A stretch of DNA of 64,000 bases from CAWAPS01 sp963783945. GTDB taxonomy: Bacteria > Actinomycetota > Acidimicrobiia > Acidimicrobiales > Palsa-688. The position numbers and the translations under genes are program-made. How positions within the stretch are numbered: position 1 is the stretch's first letter; each line of letters opens with the position of its first letter. The notes beneath the pieces are model-generated. The model was not told the DNA's origin, made no database searches, and was given only the letters and a program-made list of their open reading frames with translations. The stretch is taken from assembly GCA_963783945.1 (NCBI GenBank), contig CAWAPS010000019.1:248001-312000 (forward strand), written 5' to 3'. Shown here one piece after another: positions 27,366-35,898 of this stretch.

Positions 27366-28479
27366 AGCGGTCCAGGTACGGGCCGAAGTGCGCTCGCACG
27401 GCCTCCTCCGTCACCCCCAGCTCGGCCGGGTCGTAGCGGTGAGCGCCGTGCTTGTTTTGCGGGTTGTCCGTAAGCCAAGACCGCATGCGGGCGTGCGTCT
27501 GTTCCGTGACCTCCATGCCCAACCACTCGAAGAGGGTGGTGGCGATCCCGACCGGATCGGCCATCAGCGACCGATACTCGATATCAAAGAAGGCATCGCC
27601 ATGAGCAGACCGGGCTTCTTCGGTCAGGCGAACGCCCTCGGCCCAGAGCGACAGTTCCCGCTCGGCGCGCTCCTTGGGATCGTTGCCCCCGAAGCTCGAC
27701 AGCATCTCGACGAGCGAACCCATGGCCTCCTGCGGGTGCCGGTGAGTCCACACGATCCTGGCGTCGGGATAGACCGAGAAGAACTCTCTCATGGCCAGCA
27801 CGTAGCTCGGGTTCTTGATGAGCCACCGCCGCTGTGGTTCGTCGGCGCCTATGAGCCGCAGGTTGTCTGCGTGTCGCCGCAACGACGGGGCCTTGTCCTC
27901 TGCGAGCATCCATTTGTCATAGGCGGGAAGCATGATGGCGGCGCCGAACATGACGCTCACGAAAGTCTGGTTAACGAGCATCAGGCACTCGTCCGCCTCA
28001 TCGGCGGCGACGAAGTGGGTGGCGTGCCTCTGCTCGGGCTGGGCGTCCACCGCGGCCACCGTGGCCTTGTACTCCGGGTAGTCGACCCACGACTCCCGGG
28101 GCGGTCGAACCATGGGGTACGAGATGAGCCAGTTCTGCAGGACCTGGAATTCGTCGTTCATGGACAGGAACTTGTGGATCATCGTCGTCCCCGTCCGGGG
28201 GATCCCGGCGATGACGACCGGGGCGACGACAGGCGAGGCGAGAACCTCGGGTCTTTGCCGCCACCCCCGCTCGGAATACAACCGGCTGACCAGCAGATCG
28301 TGAACGTAGAAGCCGGCCGCCGTCCGAAAGGCTTCTCCACCACCCGTGGCCCGCTCGAGGTCTGACAGCATTCGGCTCAGACCTTCACGGTAATAGTCGT
28401 CACCGAAGTCGTCGTAGCCCGCGGTCGAAGCCGCTTCGGCGTGGAGAATCTCTTCGAGTTCGGCCACTTCGCGGCTCAT
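27355..28479 (-). CDS. Sulfotransferase-family protein (PAPS-type)
   Basis: A 374-residue protein with the 5'-phosphosulfate loop VVIAGIPRTGTTMIHKFLSM near residue 95 and a 3'-phosphate-binding segment YPDARIVWTHRHPQEAMGS. The family transfers sulfate from PAPS to hydroxyls of lipids, sterols or polyketides; many actinobacterial members have no known acceptor. The ATG at 28479 has GGGGGAGATCACC just upstream. The frame stays open to 28629 without similarity. It is the first gene of a three-gene overlapping operon with the small protein and the zinc dehydrogenase. Confidence 0.82.
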   Translation of the reverse strand: MSREVAELEEILHAEAASTAGYDDFGDDYYREGLSRMLSDLERATGGGEAFRTAAGFYVHDLLVSRLYSERGWRQRPEVLASPVVAPVVIAGIPRTGTTMIHKFLSMNDEFQVLQNWLISYPMVRPPRESWVDYPEYKATVAAVDAQPEQRHATHFVAADEADECLMLVNQTFVSVMFGAAIMLPAYDKWMLAEDKAPSLRRHADNLRLIGADEPQRRWLIKNPSYVLAMREFFSVYPDARIVWTHRHPQEAMGSLVEMLSSFGGNDPKERAERELSLWAEGVRLTEEARSAHGDAFFDIEYRSLMADPVGIATTLFEWLGMEVTEQTHARMRSWLTDNPQNKHGAHRYDPAELGVTEEAVRAHFGPYLDRYGY

Positions 28480-28794
28480 GGTGATCTCCCCCCTTTTCTT
28501 CGCCGGCCGAGAATAATCCTGCGCTGACACCGTCCGCAAGGTTCTGTGAGCTCGACGGGTGAAGGCGGTTTCGCCGCTATGGCGCAAACGAGGTGTTGCT
28601 TTCAGCCCACGGGACGGCCGGTTAACCAATGGGCCCCACGGCTCGCATCACCTCACCGGGGTACGGCACCGGAGCGAACAAGCCGCGATGACCCTCGAAA
28701 GATCGGCGCGGAGCAAAATGAGAGGTTCCGGGTGGGCGCTCGGCACAGTGTGCCACTCTGTCGTACCTGTCAACGCGGTGTCAACGAACGGATG

Positions 28795-28811
28795 TTAGAT
28801 GAAAAATCTAA
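28795..28811. promoter_or_regulatory. AT-rich palindrome, operator candidate
   Basis: TTAGAT (28795-28800) and ATCTAA (28806-28811) form a perfect inverted repeat around GAAAA in an otherwise very GC-rich region. It lies about 315 nt upstream of the sulfotransferase operon. Two direct copies of TGTCAACG (about 28769 and 28780) stand just to its left. It may be a regulator site, but which protein binds is unknown. Confidence 0.35.
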
Positions 28812-29044
28812 GATGTAGGATAGCCACTTCGGGCGGGCCGGGCGGGCCGGGGTGGCCGGGGTGAAGGTCAGGGAGCGGGGTGTGGGTCAGGCGGAAAGGC
28901 GGCCGAGTGGGTGACGAGGGTCCGAGGAGGCGGTCGCGAGAGGCTGGCCGGTTTGGGCGGGCGTGGGCGGGCGGCCAACGTGGGCGAGAGGCAGGCGTGG
29001 TGACGTAGGTCCAACTGAGGGAAGGATGGCCAGACCACGGCGGC

Positions 29045-29116
29045 GCCCGGCGTGACGACTGCGAGCGCCAGCGTCGTCACGCCCGGCGTGATGACTGCAC
29101 GCGCCAGCGTCGTGAC
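29045..29116. repeat. Two tandem 36-bp repeats
   Basis: Units 29045-29080 and 29081-29116 both start GCCCGGCGTGA and share GCGCCAGCGTCGT; 32 of 36 positions are identical. In the first unit GTGACGAC (29052-29059) pairs with GTCGTCAC (29073-29080), so each unit may fold into a small hairpin. The array abuts the large palindrome on its right. Confidence 0.75.
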
Positions 29117-29232
29117 CACTTCGCGGCGCGAACGTTCGCGGGAGAGGTGGGTCGCGACGCGTTCTGGTCGTATATCGACCGCAAACGCGTCGCGTAGTCG
29201 TGTTAACCGAAACGTTCTCGTCGCGAAGTGGT
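29115..29232. repeat. 118-nt nested palindrome
   Basis: The outer arms (29115-29136 and 29211-29232) match as inverted repeats at 20 of 22 positions, including perfect ACCACTTCGCG / CGCGAAGTGGT ends. Inside, CGCGACGCGTT pairs perfectly with AACGCGTCGCG. Innermost, GGTCG pairs with CGACC around a short AT-rich loop. No transposase gene is adjacent. It could be a MITE-like element, a structured RNA or a binding platform. Confidence 0.75.
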
Positions 29233-29431
29233 TAGGCGGGACTCGGCAGGAGGGAGCCGGAGCTAACAGGCTGACGACGAGGGCGGGATGACGCGGGGCG
29301 GGACCAGGAGGGGCGGACAACGGACAGCGGACAACGAAGGGCGGGAGTGCGGCGCCATACAGAAGCCGACAGGCCCGACCGCCAGAGTCCGAATCACCCG
29401 GACGGCGGTCCGCCGGAGTCAAGCCCGGACC

Positions 29432-29531
29432 CCGCCGGAGTCAGCCCACGCCCGGCCCGCCGGAGTCAGCCCCCGCCCGGCCGGCCGGAGCCAGCCCCCG
29501 CCCGGCCGGCCGGAGCCAGCCCCCGCCCGGC
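29432..29531. repeat. Four 25-bp tandem repeats (minisatellite)
   Basis: Units start at 29432, 29457, 29482 and 29507. Each contains GCCGGAG followed by a C-rich block ending GCCCGGC; the last two are identical. A degenerate partial unit precedes them at about 29411. The array ends 31 nt before the stop of the GntR gene and is outside any supported coding frame. Confidence 0.75.
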
Positions 29532-29562
29532 TCGCCGGGGCGGCCGCCGCCGGCGCTGGAAG

Positions 29563-30315
29563 TCACCCCCGGCCCGCTCCCCTGCTCACGCCGGCCGGCT
29601 GGCCCCGCTCGTCGAACACGCCCCGCCGTATCAGCTCGTCCACCACGTCCCTCCCGGCCGCCTTCACGTCCTCCGTGCGGTAGCGGGCGGCGCGCTCGTC
29701 GTCGCCGGCGGCGATGGCCCTGATCACCCGCGCCTGCTCACGGACGATCTTGTCGTGGGTGCGCCCGCCGGCGACCCGGAACACCCACGGCAGGAATCCG
29801 GAGAAGGTGCGCAGCTCGGCCCGGAGACGGCGCGAGCCGCTAGCCCGGTGCTCGACCCGCAGGATCTCCTGGACCAGGTCGGAGATCCGGTCCGGCTCCC
29901 CCGGTGAGGTCGCACGCAGCTCACTCAGGATCCGCTGGAGCTCGGCGACCACGGCCGGATCCCCCGTGCGGGCCAGGCGGGCGACGGCGACACCACTGAG
30001 GATGCCGTAGATCTCGAAGTCGTCGACGATCGATTCACCGTCGAAGGGCTCGACGTACACACCCCGGTGGTAGCGGGACGCCACGACTCCGTCTCGTTCG
30101 AGGATGATCAGCGCTTCACGCACGGGGCTGCGGCTGACTCCCAGAACCTCGCTGACCTCATCGATGTCGACCCGGTCTCCGGGTAGAAGTCGCCCCTCGA
30201 ATAGGCCTTCGAGGAGGTAGTCGATGACGGCATCGCTCGTCTTGTTACGCTTGAGAGGCCGCCGGGTGTCCACAGGAGAGCATTCTTGCCGCCGGGACGG
30301 CTCCAGTCGAGACAC
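29563..30315 (-). CDS. GntR-family regulator with FCD-type effector domain
   Basis: A 250-residue regulator. The winged helix-turn-helix (about residues 25-90) includes DYLLEGLFEGRLLPGDRV, the recognition region VLGVSRSPVREALIILERDG and the wing ASRYHRGVYV. The helical C-terminal part resembles an FCD domain, which binds organic acids and a metal. In-frame starts close to 30315 and about 45 nt further in are both possible; neither has a strong ribosome-binding site. It is divergent from the TIM-barrel isomerase gene with only 47 nt between, so it may control that gene and itself. Confidence 0.85.
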   Translation of the reverse strand: MSRLEPSRRQECSPVDTRRPLKRNKTSDAVIDYLLEGLFEGRLLPGDRVDIDEVSEVLGVSRSPVREALIILERDGVVASRYHRGVYVEPFDGESIVDDFEIYGILSGVAVARLARTGDPAVVAELQRILSELRATSPGEPDRISDLVQEILRVEHRASGSRRLRAELRTFSGFLPWVFRVAGGRTHDKIVREQARVIRAIAAGDDERAARYRTEDVKAAGRDVVDELIRRGVFDERGQPAGVSRGAGRG

Positions 30316-30362
30316 CTCGATCCAGGAGGGATGACCGTGCGGGACGAACCCGGGGCAGAGAG

Positions 30363-31115
30363 GTGAGCGTACAACTGGGCCTCACGCCCGACGCTGGTTG
30401 GGACATCGCGGTGGATGACCTGGTCCTACTGGCCGGTAAGACGGGGTTCTCGTCACTGGGGATCCTGGCCGACCGGGTCGACCAGGCGACCGCCCGCGCC
30501 TACGACCAATCCGGCATGGGCTGCCACGAACTCCTGGCGTTGGTCGTGAGTGACGACGAGGCGGCGACCCTGTCGCAGGCGACGTACCTGGCCGAGAAGG
30601 CGGCCGTGATCGGCGCCCCGTGGGTGCTGACCGTGTTTCTCACGAACCCTCACCCCAAACTCGTCGATCGCTGCGCAGGAACGCTGGCCGACGGAGGGGC
30701 CCGGATGGCGGTGGAGTTCACCCCGCTTGGACCCGTCACCTCTATCCCTGCCGGTCTCGAGGTGGTAGCGGCGGCGGGCAAGGACCGGGCCGGCCTCTTG
30801 CTGGACAGCTGGCACTTCTGCCGTCTCGACAGCACCTGGGACGACCTGGAGCGGCTGCCGCTGGAACAGATCGCCTACGTCCAGTTCGACGACGCCTTAC
30901 CCCTGGCAGGAGACGACCTGGTGTACGAGACGGTCAACCGCCGCACCATGCCCGGCGCCGGGGAGCTCGAGCTCAGCCGCTTCGCGTCGACGCTCCTGGA
31001 CCGGGGCTGGGATGGGCTGGTCAGCGTCGAGGTGCTGAGCGAGGACCTGCGCTCGATCCCGGTTGAAGGCGTGGTGCAACAGGCCCACGACACATCGGTG
31101 CCCTATTGGTCCTGA
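30363..31115 (+). CDS. Sugar-phosphate isomerase/epimerase-like TIM-barrel protein
   Basis: A 250-residue protein of the xylose-isomerase-like/AP-endonuclease-2 TIM-barrel group. Candidate metal ligands are Glu in MAVEFTP, Asp and His in LLLDSWHFCRLD, Asp in VQFDDA and Glu in LVSVEVLS, in the order expected for this fold. Family members isomerise sugars, inositol derivatives or hydroxypyruvate. The start is GTG 30363. It is divergent from a GntR regulator, a common pairing for catabolic isomerases. Substrate unknown. Confidence 0.8.
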   Translation: MSVQLGLTPDAGWDIAVDDLVLLAGKTGFSSLGILADRVDQATARAYDQSGMGCHELLALVVSDDEAATLSQATYLAEKAAVIGAPWVLTVFLTNPHPKLVDRCAGTLADGGARMAVEFTPLGPVTSIPAGLEVVAAAGKDRAGLLLDSWHFCRLDSTWDDLERLPLEQIAYVQFDDALPLAGDDLVYETVNRRTMPGAGELELSRFASTLLDRGWDGLVSVEVLSEDLRSIPVEGVVQQAHDTSVPYWS

Positions 31116-31568
31116 TCTGAACCTGCTGCAATACCGGCGTCAAAGACCTTCGAATACCTGGCCTGTCACCTCCCGAAGGCCCTCGACCAGATATTCCACT
31201 CCACGGATCCGCTCTATCCGCAGTTGTTCTGGCTCCAGACGCCCACGAGCAAGATAGTCCCGATCGCACCTACTTCGCCTGAGCCAGGACGTCGAGAGGG
31301 CAAGTGGTCGAAGACCGCGCCCGGTCTCAACCGGATACACGTTCGCCCGTTCTTTGAGGAATCGCGACACCGAGACCATATGAGCCTCAGTATCAGCGAG
31401 CGGGCCAGGGCTGCCCTCCTCCGCCCCCGACGGTGGCGGACGGGGCCTGCCACTCGGTGAGACCATTCAATGGCTCAGGGAGGACTCCGAGTACTCGACG
31501 AAGTTCGTCAGCCGCTACCGCCGCCACGTTAAGGATGTACGGACCGGCTGGGGTGGCAGACTGGTGCG
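31116..31568. other. Stretch without a confident gene
   Basis: About 450 nt. The minus strand is open at 31140-31466 (108 codons), with ERIRGVEYLVEGLREVTG near its end, but I recognise no family. On the plus strand a frame from about 31386 reads GETIQWLREDSEYSTKFVS and looks protein-like, yet it has no usable start codon. It may hold a degraded small gene. Nothing else is seen. Confidence 0.3.
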
Positions 31569-33095
31569 GTGGACGATCACTCCGCACCCGAAGCCCTTTA
31601 CCGGTCGACGATGCACGGCGAACAACCGGCACGGCCACACGGGCTCTTGACCTTTCGGCCTCTGGATCCGCACAATCGACCCTCACCATTCAAGCGCTAT
31701 GACGTGCCGGCGGACCCGCTTCCCCAGGATCTCCGACGATCGTCTGTGCCGGCGACCGATGTACTGTCGGGCCAACAAGGACATAACACCGGGTTAGACG
31801 ACAGCCTCCTGGGGACGCTCCTCTTCTTGGGTGCAGGCGTGACTCGCGTCGCGTACGCGCCCGACGGCGAGCCCAGGTGGTTCCGGGCTTCGATGTCAGC
31901 GGGCAATCTTCACCCCGTCGAGATCTACGTCGTGCGTGACGGAGTCCTTCACTACCAGCCCCTCGAACACGCTTTGGTGCCCTTACGTCGCGCCGACTCG
32001 CCAGCGAATCCGGATGGGGCCACCCTGATCTTGACCGGCATCCCGTTCCGGACGTGCTGGAAGTACGGTGAGCGGGGCTGGCGGCACCTGTGGTGGGATG
32101 CGGGCTGCGTGATCGCCAATATTCTCGCCGCCGCTGACGCCCATGGTGTCCCGAGCCAGGTGAGCCTGGCGTTTCCCGATGAGCGCGTAGCCAATCTGAT
32201 CGGCATCGACGGGATCGACGAGGTGCCCCTGGCCCTGGTCCATCTCGGCTCGGGTGAGCCGAGCCTGCCCCTCTCCGATGGCCTCGCCCCGCTGCATGCT
32301 CGGGCCGAGCCGGTCGCTCGCAACGTTTTGCGTTTTCCTCTGGTGGTCGAGGCCCAGACGGGCAGCTCCCTCCGCGAGGACGAGGTCGGTCCGTGGCAGG
32401 CGGTCGCGTCCGAGGTCGCCCGGCCGGCGCCGCAGCGGGTCGAGCCGCCGGCCCACCCGGACCCCGCCGACCGGGTGGAGGACGTCATATTGCGACGGGG
32501 TTCGACCCGGGTGTTCCGGCTCGAGGCCGGGCCTTTGGCCCTCCTGGCCTGGGGCCTGGCGGCCGCCGCTCGCGCCGCCCCTTTAGACTCGTCGCCTGCG
32601 GGAACCCTGCTGGAGCACTACGTCAACGTCCACGACATTCCTGGTCTCGACCCGGGCGGATATCTGTACAGGGGTGGGACCAATTACGAGGGTCGGAGCC
32701 GATCGGGCGATCCCCGCGCCTACGGCGCCCGGCTGTGCCTCGATCAGCCTCTTGGGGGGGACTCGGCCTACACCGTTTTTCACGCCGCGCCCCTCGAGTC
32801 CCTCGCCGCCCGACTCGGTGGGCGGAGCTATCGAGCCGCCATGCTGGAAGCCGGCCTGGTTTCCGGTCGTTTGGCGCTCAACGCCGTCGCCGTCGGTGGC
32901 GGGGCGACCGGATTGACGTTCTACGACGGCCTGGTGGCGCGCTACTTTCGCACTGAAGCGTCGCCCCTGTTGGCCACGGCTGTCGGCCTACCCGATACCG
33001 AGCCGGCGCCGAGTGGCCTACCTGGCTCCCCGGTCGAGCTTCGGGGGTACGACCGGGTCATGTCGCGCCTCGCCGGTAGGCTAGGTCACAGCTGA
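31569..33095 (+). CDS. SagB/ThcOx-like double nitroreductase-domain flavoprotein
   Basis: The 508-residue protein contains two nitroreductase-type halves. The first (about 60-240) has RASMSAGNLHPVEIYVV and the HLWWDAGCVIANILAAA helix. The second (about 300-490) has RRGSTRVFRLEAGPLALLAW, GLDPGGYLYR and a matching helix ending LNAVAVGGGATGLTFYDG. SagB/ThcOx enzymes use FMN to oxidise azolines to azoles in modified peptides, but most double-domain relatives outside such clusters have no known role. No cyclodehydratase, docking protein or precursor peptide is evident nearby. The start is uncertain: GTG 31569 or ATG 31611. It is followed by two uncharacterised genes on the same strand. Confidence 0.72.
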   Translation: MDDHSAPEALYRSTMHGEQPARPHGLLTFRPLDPHNRPSPFKRYDVPADPLPQDLRRSSVPATDVLSGQQGHNTGLDDSLLGTLLFLGAGVTRVAYAPDGEPRWFRASMSAGNLHPVEIYVVRDGVLHYQPLEHALVPLRRADSPANPDGATLILTGIPFRTCWKYGERGWRHLWWDAGCVIANILAAADAHGVPSQVSLAFPDERVANLIGIDGIDEVPLALVHLGSGEPSLPLSDGLAPLHARAEPVARNVLRFPLVVEAQTGSSLREDEVGPWQAVASEVARPAPQRVEPPAHPDPADRVEDVILRRGSTRVFRLEAGPLALLAWGLAAAARAAPLDSSPAGTLLEHYVNVHDIPGLDPGGYLYRGGTNYEGRSRSGDPRAYGARLCLDQPLGGDSAYTVFHAAPLESLAARLGGRSYRAAMLEAGLVSGRLALNAVAVGGGATGLTFYDGLVARYFRTEASPLLATAVGLPDTEPAPSGLPGSPVELRGYDRVMSRLAGRLGHS

Positions 33096-33206
33096 GTCAG
33101 GCGCTCGAGTCGGCCTCCGCCCCGGCAGATTGCAGTGGTGTCCGGTTGTCAGTACGCTTCAGCTCAGAGGTAGCTCCAGTACTACCTGAGCAAGGAGGTG
33201 GGCGCC

Positions 33207-34307
33207 ATGGGACAGTACGGCTTAGAGGTCGGCACACCCCGGATCCAGTCGGTAGGCGCGATCACATTCGGTCCCGGCGACATCCTTTTCGTCGCCGACA
33301 ATGTGGCCGCGACGGTGTTTGCTGTTGACGTAGCCGATCCGGGGCCTGATGCCGCGGGAAGCGCGCCGTTCGATTTCGACAACTTGGACACCCGGCTGGC
33401 AGCGTTTCTCGGTTGCGGTCGCGACGAAGTCGGCATCAGGGACCTGGCGGTGCATCCTCGGACCCACAACGTCTATCTGTCGGTGATGCGAGGCAGGGGC
33501 GACGTCGCCCAACCGGTCCTGGTAAGGATCGATGGGCTCGACGGATCCCTCAGCGATCTCAGCTGGGAGAATGTGGCGTTCGCCTCCGCAGATATCACGA
33601 ACGCCCCCGCCGAGGATGATCCCCGGGTCACCATCGAACTTCCAGAAGGCTCCGAGGGCGAAGAGATAGACATCGGAGGGCGAAAGCTGCGTATTTGGAA
33701 GCGTCCGGCCCGCACTGCGACCGTGACCGATATGTCGTACGTGGATGGAACTCTGTTGGTGGCGGGCATGTCCAACGAGGAGTTTGCGTCAAATCTCAGG
33801 CGGATCCCCTTCCCATTCAGGGGCACAATGGACGACAACAGCCTGGAGATCTTCCACGTGTCCCACGGTAAGTGGGAGACAGCCGCGCCCATCAAGACCT
33901 TCGTGCCCTACGAGGAGGGCCGTAGCATCCTGGCCAGCTATACCTGCACGCCCGTCGTGCACTTTCCCCTTTCCGACATCACCGTGGGCACCAAGGCCAC
34001 GGGGCGTACCGTGGCCGAGCTCGGGGCCATGAATCAGCCGCTCGATATGGTGTCTTTCAGTCAGAACGACGAGGAATATCTGCTGGTGTCCAACACCAGC
34101 CACGGGCTGATCAAGATCGCCTGCCGCGACATCGACGGCCAGGCGGGCCTCACTGAGCCGCAAACCCCGGTCGGAGTGCCTCGGGAGGTGGAGTCGCTTT
34201 CCGGCGTGAGTCGATTGGACAACCTCAACAGCACTTACGTGCTCGCCCTGCAAAAGGATGACAGCGGCGAACGCCACCTGCGCTCGCTCAAGACGGCCTC
34301 CCTCTGA
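33207..34307 (+). CDS. Uncharacterised propeller-like protein
   Basis: A 366-residue protein not assigned to a named family. It has repeated blades of the type GAITFGPGDILFVADN, IRDLAVHPRTHNVYLSV, VTDMSYVDGTLLVAGM and YLLVSNTSHGLIKI, consistent with a beta-propeller. ATG 33207 follows AGGAGG at 33191-33196; the GTG at 33198 lies too close to it to be used. No signal peptide is visible. The next gene starts 17 nt after the stop, and the SagB-like gene ends 111 nt before. The pair with the following Ig-like gene seems a functional unit. Confidence 0.65.
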   Translation: MGQYGLEVGTPRIQSVGAITFGPGDILFVADNVAATVFAVDVADPGPDAAGSAPFDFDNLDTRLAAFLGCGRDEVGIRDLAVHPRTHNVYLSVMRGRGDVAQPVLVRIDGLDGSLSDLSWENVAFASADITNAPAEDDPRVTIELPEGSEGEEIDIGGRKLRIWKRPARTATVTDMSYVDGTLLVAGMSNEEFASNLRRIPFPFRGTMDDNSLEIFHVSHGKWETAAPIKTFVPYEEGRSILASYTCTPVVHFPLSDITVGTKATGRTVAELGAMNQPLDMVSFSQNDEEYLLVSNTSHGLIKIACRDIDGQAGLTEPQTPVGVPREVESLSGVSRLDNLNSTYVLALQKDDSGERHLRSLKTASL

Positions 34308-34324
34308 GATCCCGCGCCTCGGCG

Positions 34325-35407
34325 GTGGCACCAACGGTTGCCTGGGCGATTGATGACGGTGTCGACTGTTTGGTTCTACGCGGGCTGCCCCCCGCCACCC
34401 TGAGCTATCTGGGCTCCCGGATCCCTGAAGGCCTCGCCGGGTTGCTCCCCGTTGTGCCGAGCGAGGTCGTCGATGCCGGCGAACGGATGGGAGTCCTGCA
34501 GTCGATGCCTGGCCGCTACGCGGTGACCGGCGAGGAAGTCAGTTTCACGCCCCGCTTCCCCTTCCTTGCCGGCACCTCCTACGCCATGGTCCTCGCTGAT
34601 CCCGAGATCGCCGGCCGGGCGGCGGTGCTGAACATTGCCCGGCCGGCCCTCGCCGGTGCTCCGTCGACAGCGGTCACGACGGTCTACCCGAGCGTCACTG
34701 TCCTGCCCCGTAACGCCCTCCGGTTCTACATCCACTTTTCCGCCCGCATGAGCGAAGGGCTGGCCGCCCGCCATGTGCGACTGGAGCGTGCAGGGACCGG
34801 GGAGGATATTTTCGGGGCGTTCTCCCCGATGGACTTCGAACTCTGGGATCCCGCTCGCCGGCGGCTCACCGTCCTTCTCGATCCGGCTCGTATCAAGCAG
34901 GGATTGGCCCCCCACCAGGAGGCGGGATACCCCCTCGAGGAGGGAAACGCCGTCGTCCTCGTCATCGAGCGAGGCTTCTGCGACGCGGCCGGCCTGCCCC
35001 TCAGGGTCGAACATCGACAGAGCTACGACGTCGGGCCGGACATCCGCAGCCGGGTTGACGCAGGGAGCTGGACGTTTGAAGTGCCCAGAGCGGCTGGCCG
35101 CGGCCCGCTTGTCGCCCGATTCGACCGACCACTCGACCGGGCGCTGCTCGGGGACTGCCTGACCGTTATCGGCCCCACCGGTGTCATCTCGGGGACCACC
35201 GATGCGGCCGCGGGCGAACGTTCGTGGTCATTTGTCCCTGACGAACCGTGGGCCGCGGGTCCGGCCCGTTTGCTCATCGATCCGGTCCTGGAGGACGTCG
35301 CGGGCAATTCAATGGTTCGAGTGTTCGACCGGGAGCTGAATCGACCGGACCACGAACCGCTGGCCGCCCGCCCCATCTCGCTACCGTTCGTGGTCGCCGC
35401 GGAGTAA
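34325..35407 (+). CDS. Uncharacterised protein with SbsA Ig-like C-terminal region
   Basis: A 360-residue protein. The C-terminal third (RFDRPLDRALLGDCLTVIG through VLEDVAGNSMVRVFDREL) follows the SbsA Ig-like pattern, in which a LEDxAGN segment ends the domain. The middle (FYIHFSARMSEGLAARHVRL) is a second, similar Ig-like unit. The N-terminal region (about 1-110) is not recognised. No signal peptide is clear, unusual for Ig-like proteins. It is 17 nt downstream of the propeller-like gene, so the two are probably co-translated. Possibly an export or scaffold protein; no function is claimed. Confidence 0.6.
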   Translation: MAPTVAWAIDDGVDCLVLRGLPPATLSYLGSRIPEGLAGLLPVVPSEVVDAGERMGVLQSMPGRYAVTGEEVSFTPRFPFLAGTSYAMVLADPEIAGRAAVLNIARPALAGAPSTAVTTVYPSVTVLPRNALRFYIHFSARMSEGLAARHVRLERAGTGEDIFGAFSPMDFELWDPARRRLTVLLDPARIKQGLAPHQEAGYPLEEGNAVVLVIERGFCDAAGLPLRVEHRQSYDVGPDIRSRVDAGSWTFEVPRAAGRGPLVARFDRPLDRALLGDCLTVIGPTGVISGTTDAAAGERSWSFVPDEPWAAGPARLLIDPVLEDVAGNSMVRVFDRELNRPDHEPLAARPISLPFVVAAE

Positions 35408-35440
35408 GCAGCGTAAACAGGTTCGCAAAACTGTCCGCGC

Positions 35441-35755
35441 CTACGGCGGGGTCAACGCCCGTTCGATCGATGCCACCTTGTCCCGCATGGTGGCATCGCC
35501 CCGCCGCACGTCGAGCTTCACCACCACGCTCACCCGCGGGGCAATCGCGGCCATGTGCTCCGTGCACCGCGTGATGACGGCGAGCACTTCCTCGAGGGTG
35601 CCTTCGATGTTGGTGAACATGGCATTGGTCTCGTTGGGCAGCCCGGATTCCCGGACGATCCGTACCACTTCCGCCACCGCGGGCCCTACCGATCCGTCGT
35701 CAGTGACAGCCGGACCGCCCATCGGCGAAATAGAAAACGCAGCAATGACGGCCAC
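35441..35755 (-). CDS. MTH1187/UPF0045-family thiamine-binding-like protein
   Basis: The 104-residue protein matches the MTH1187/YqgV family throughout: IAAFSISPMGG at the start, NAMFTNIEGTLEEVLAVI in the centre and APRVSVVVKLDVRRG near the end. The family forms small ferredoxin-like tetramers and some members bind thiamine or its pyrimidine. The start is GTG at 35755. It is convergent with the Ig-like gene and divergent from the cupin gene. Confidence 0.85.
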   Translation of the reverse strand: MAVIAAFSISPMGGPAVTDDGSVGPAVAEVVRIVRESGLPNETNAMFTNIEGTLEEVLAVITRCTEHMAAIAPRVSVVVKLDVRRGDATMRDKVASIERALTPP

Positions 35756-35898
35756 CGGCTCAGCGTAGTTGACGGCCGGGCGCGTCCGGCCGGCGCGACC
35801 ACTAGCATCGCCGGGCGCCGGTCACCGGCAGCGCATACCGTGGAAGGTTCGGAGGATCCGGAGCTCAACGGCAACTTGCTTACCCGAGGGAGGGTTCG

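Larger units (their letters stand above)
28480..29562. other. 1.1-kb non-coding, repeat-rich region
   Basis: No gene is supported in this stretch. It contains a palindrome (28795-28811), a G-rich GGGCGGGCC tract near 28830-28850, two 36-bp tandem repeats (29045-29116), a 118-nt nested palindrome (29115-29232) and four 25-bp tandem repeats (29432-29531). Frames that are open here (for example 29347-29907) are products of repeat composition, and the 25-bp unit is not a multiple of three. The stretch separates the sulfotransferase operon from a GntR regulator read in the same direction. Confidence 0.7.

Noticed and set aside
29432..29531. Possible CRISPR array
   Set aside because: Units are directly adjacent without spacers and no cas gene is present.
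29347..29907. Pro/Arg-rich frame across the 25-bp repeats
   Set aside because: The repeat unit shifts the frame, the frame overlaps the GntR gene, and composition alone explains the open frame.
31140..31466. 108-codon minus-strand frame as a small gene or toxin-antitoxin component
   Set aside because: No recognised family, no ribosome-binding site that decides a start, and no partner gene; kept only as a note in the gap entry.
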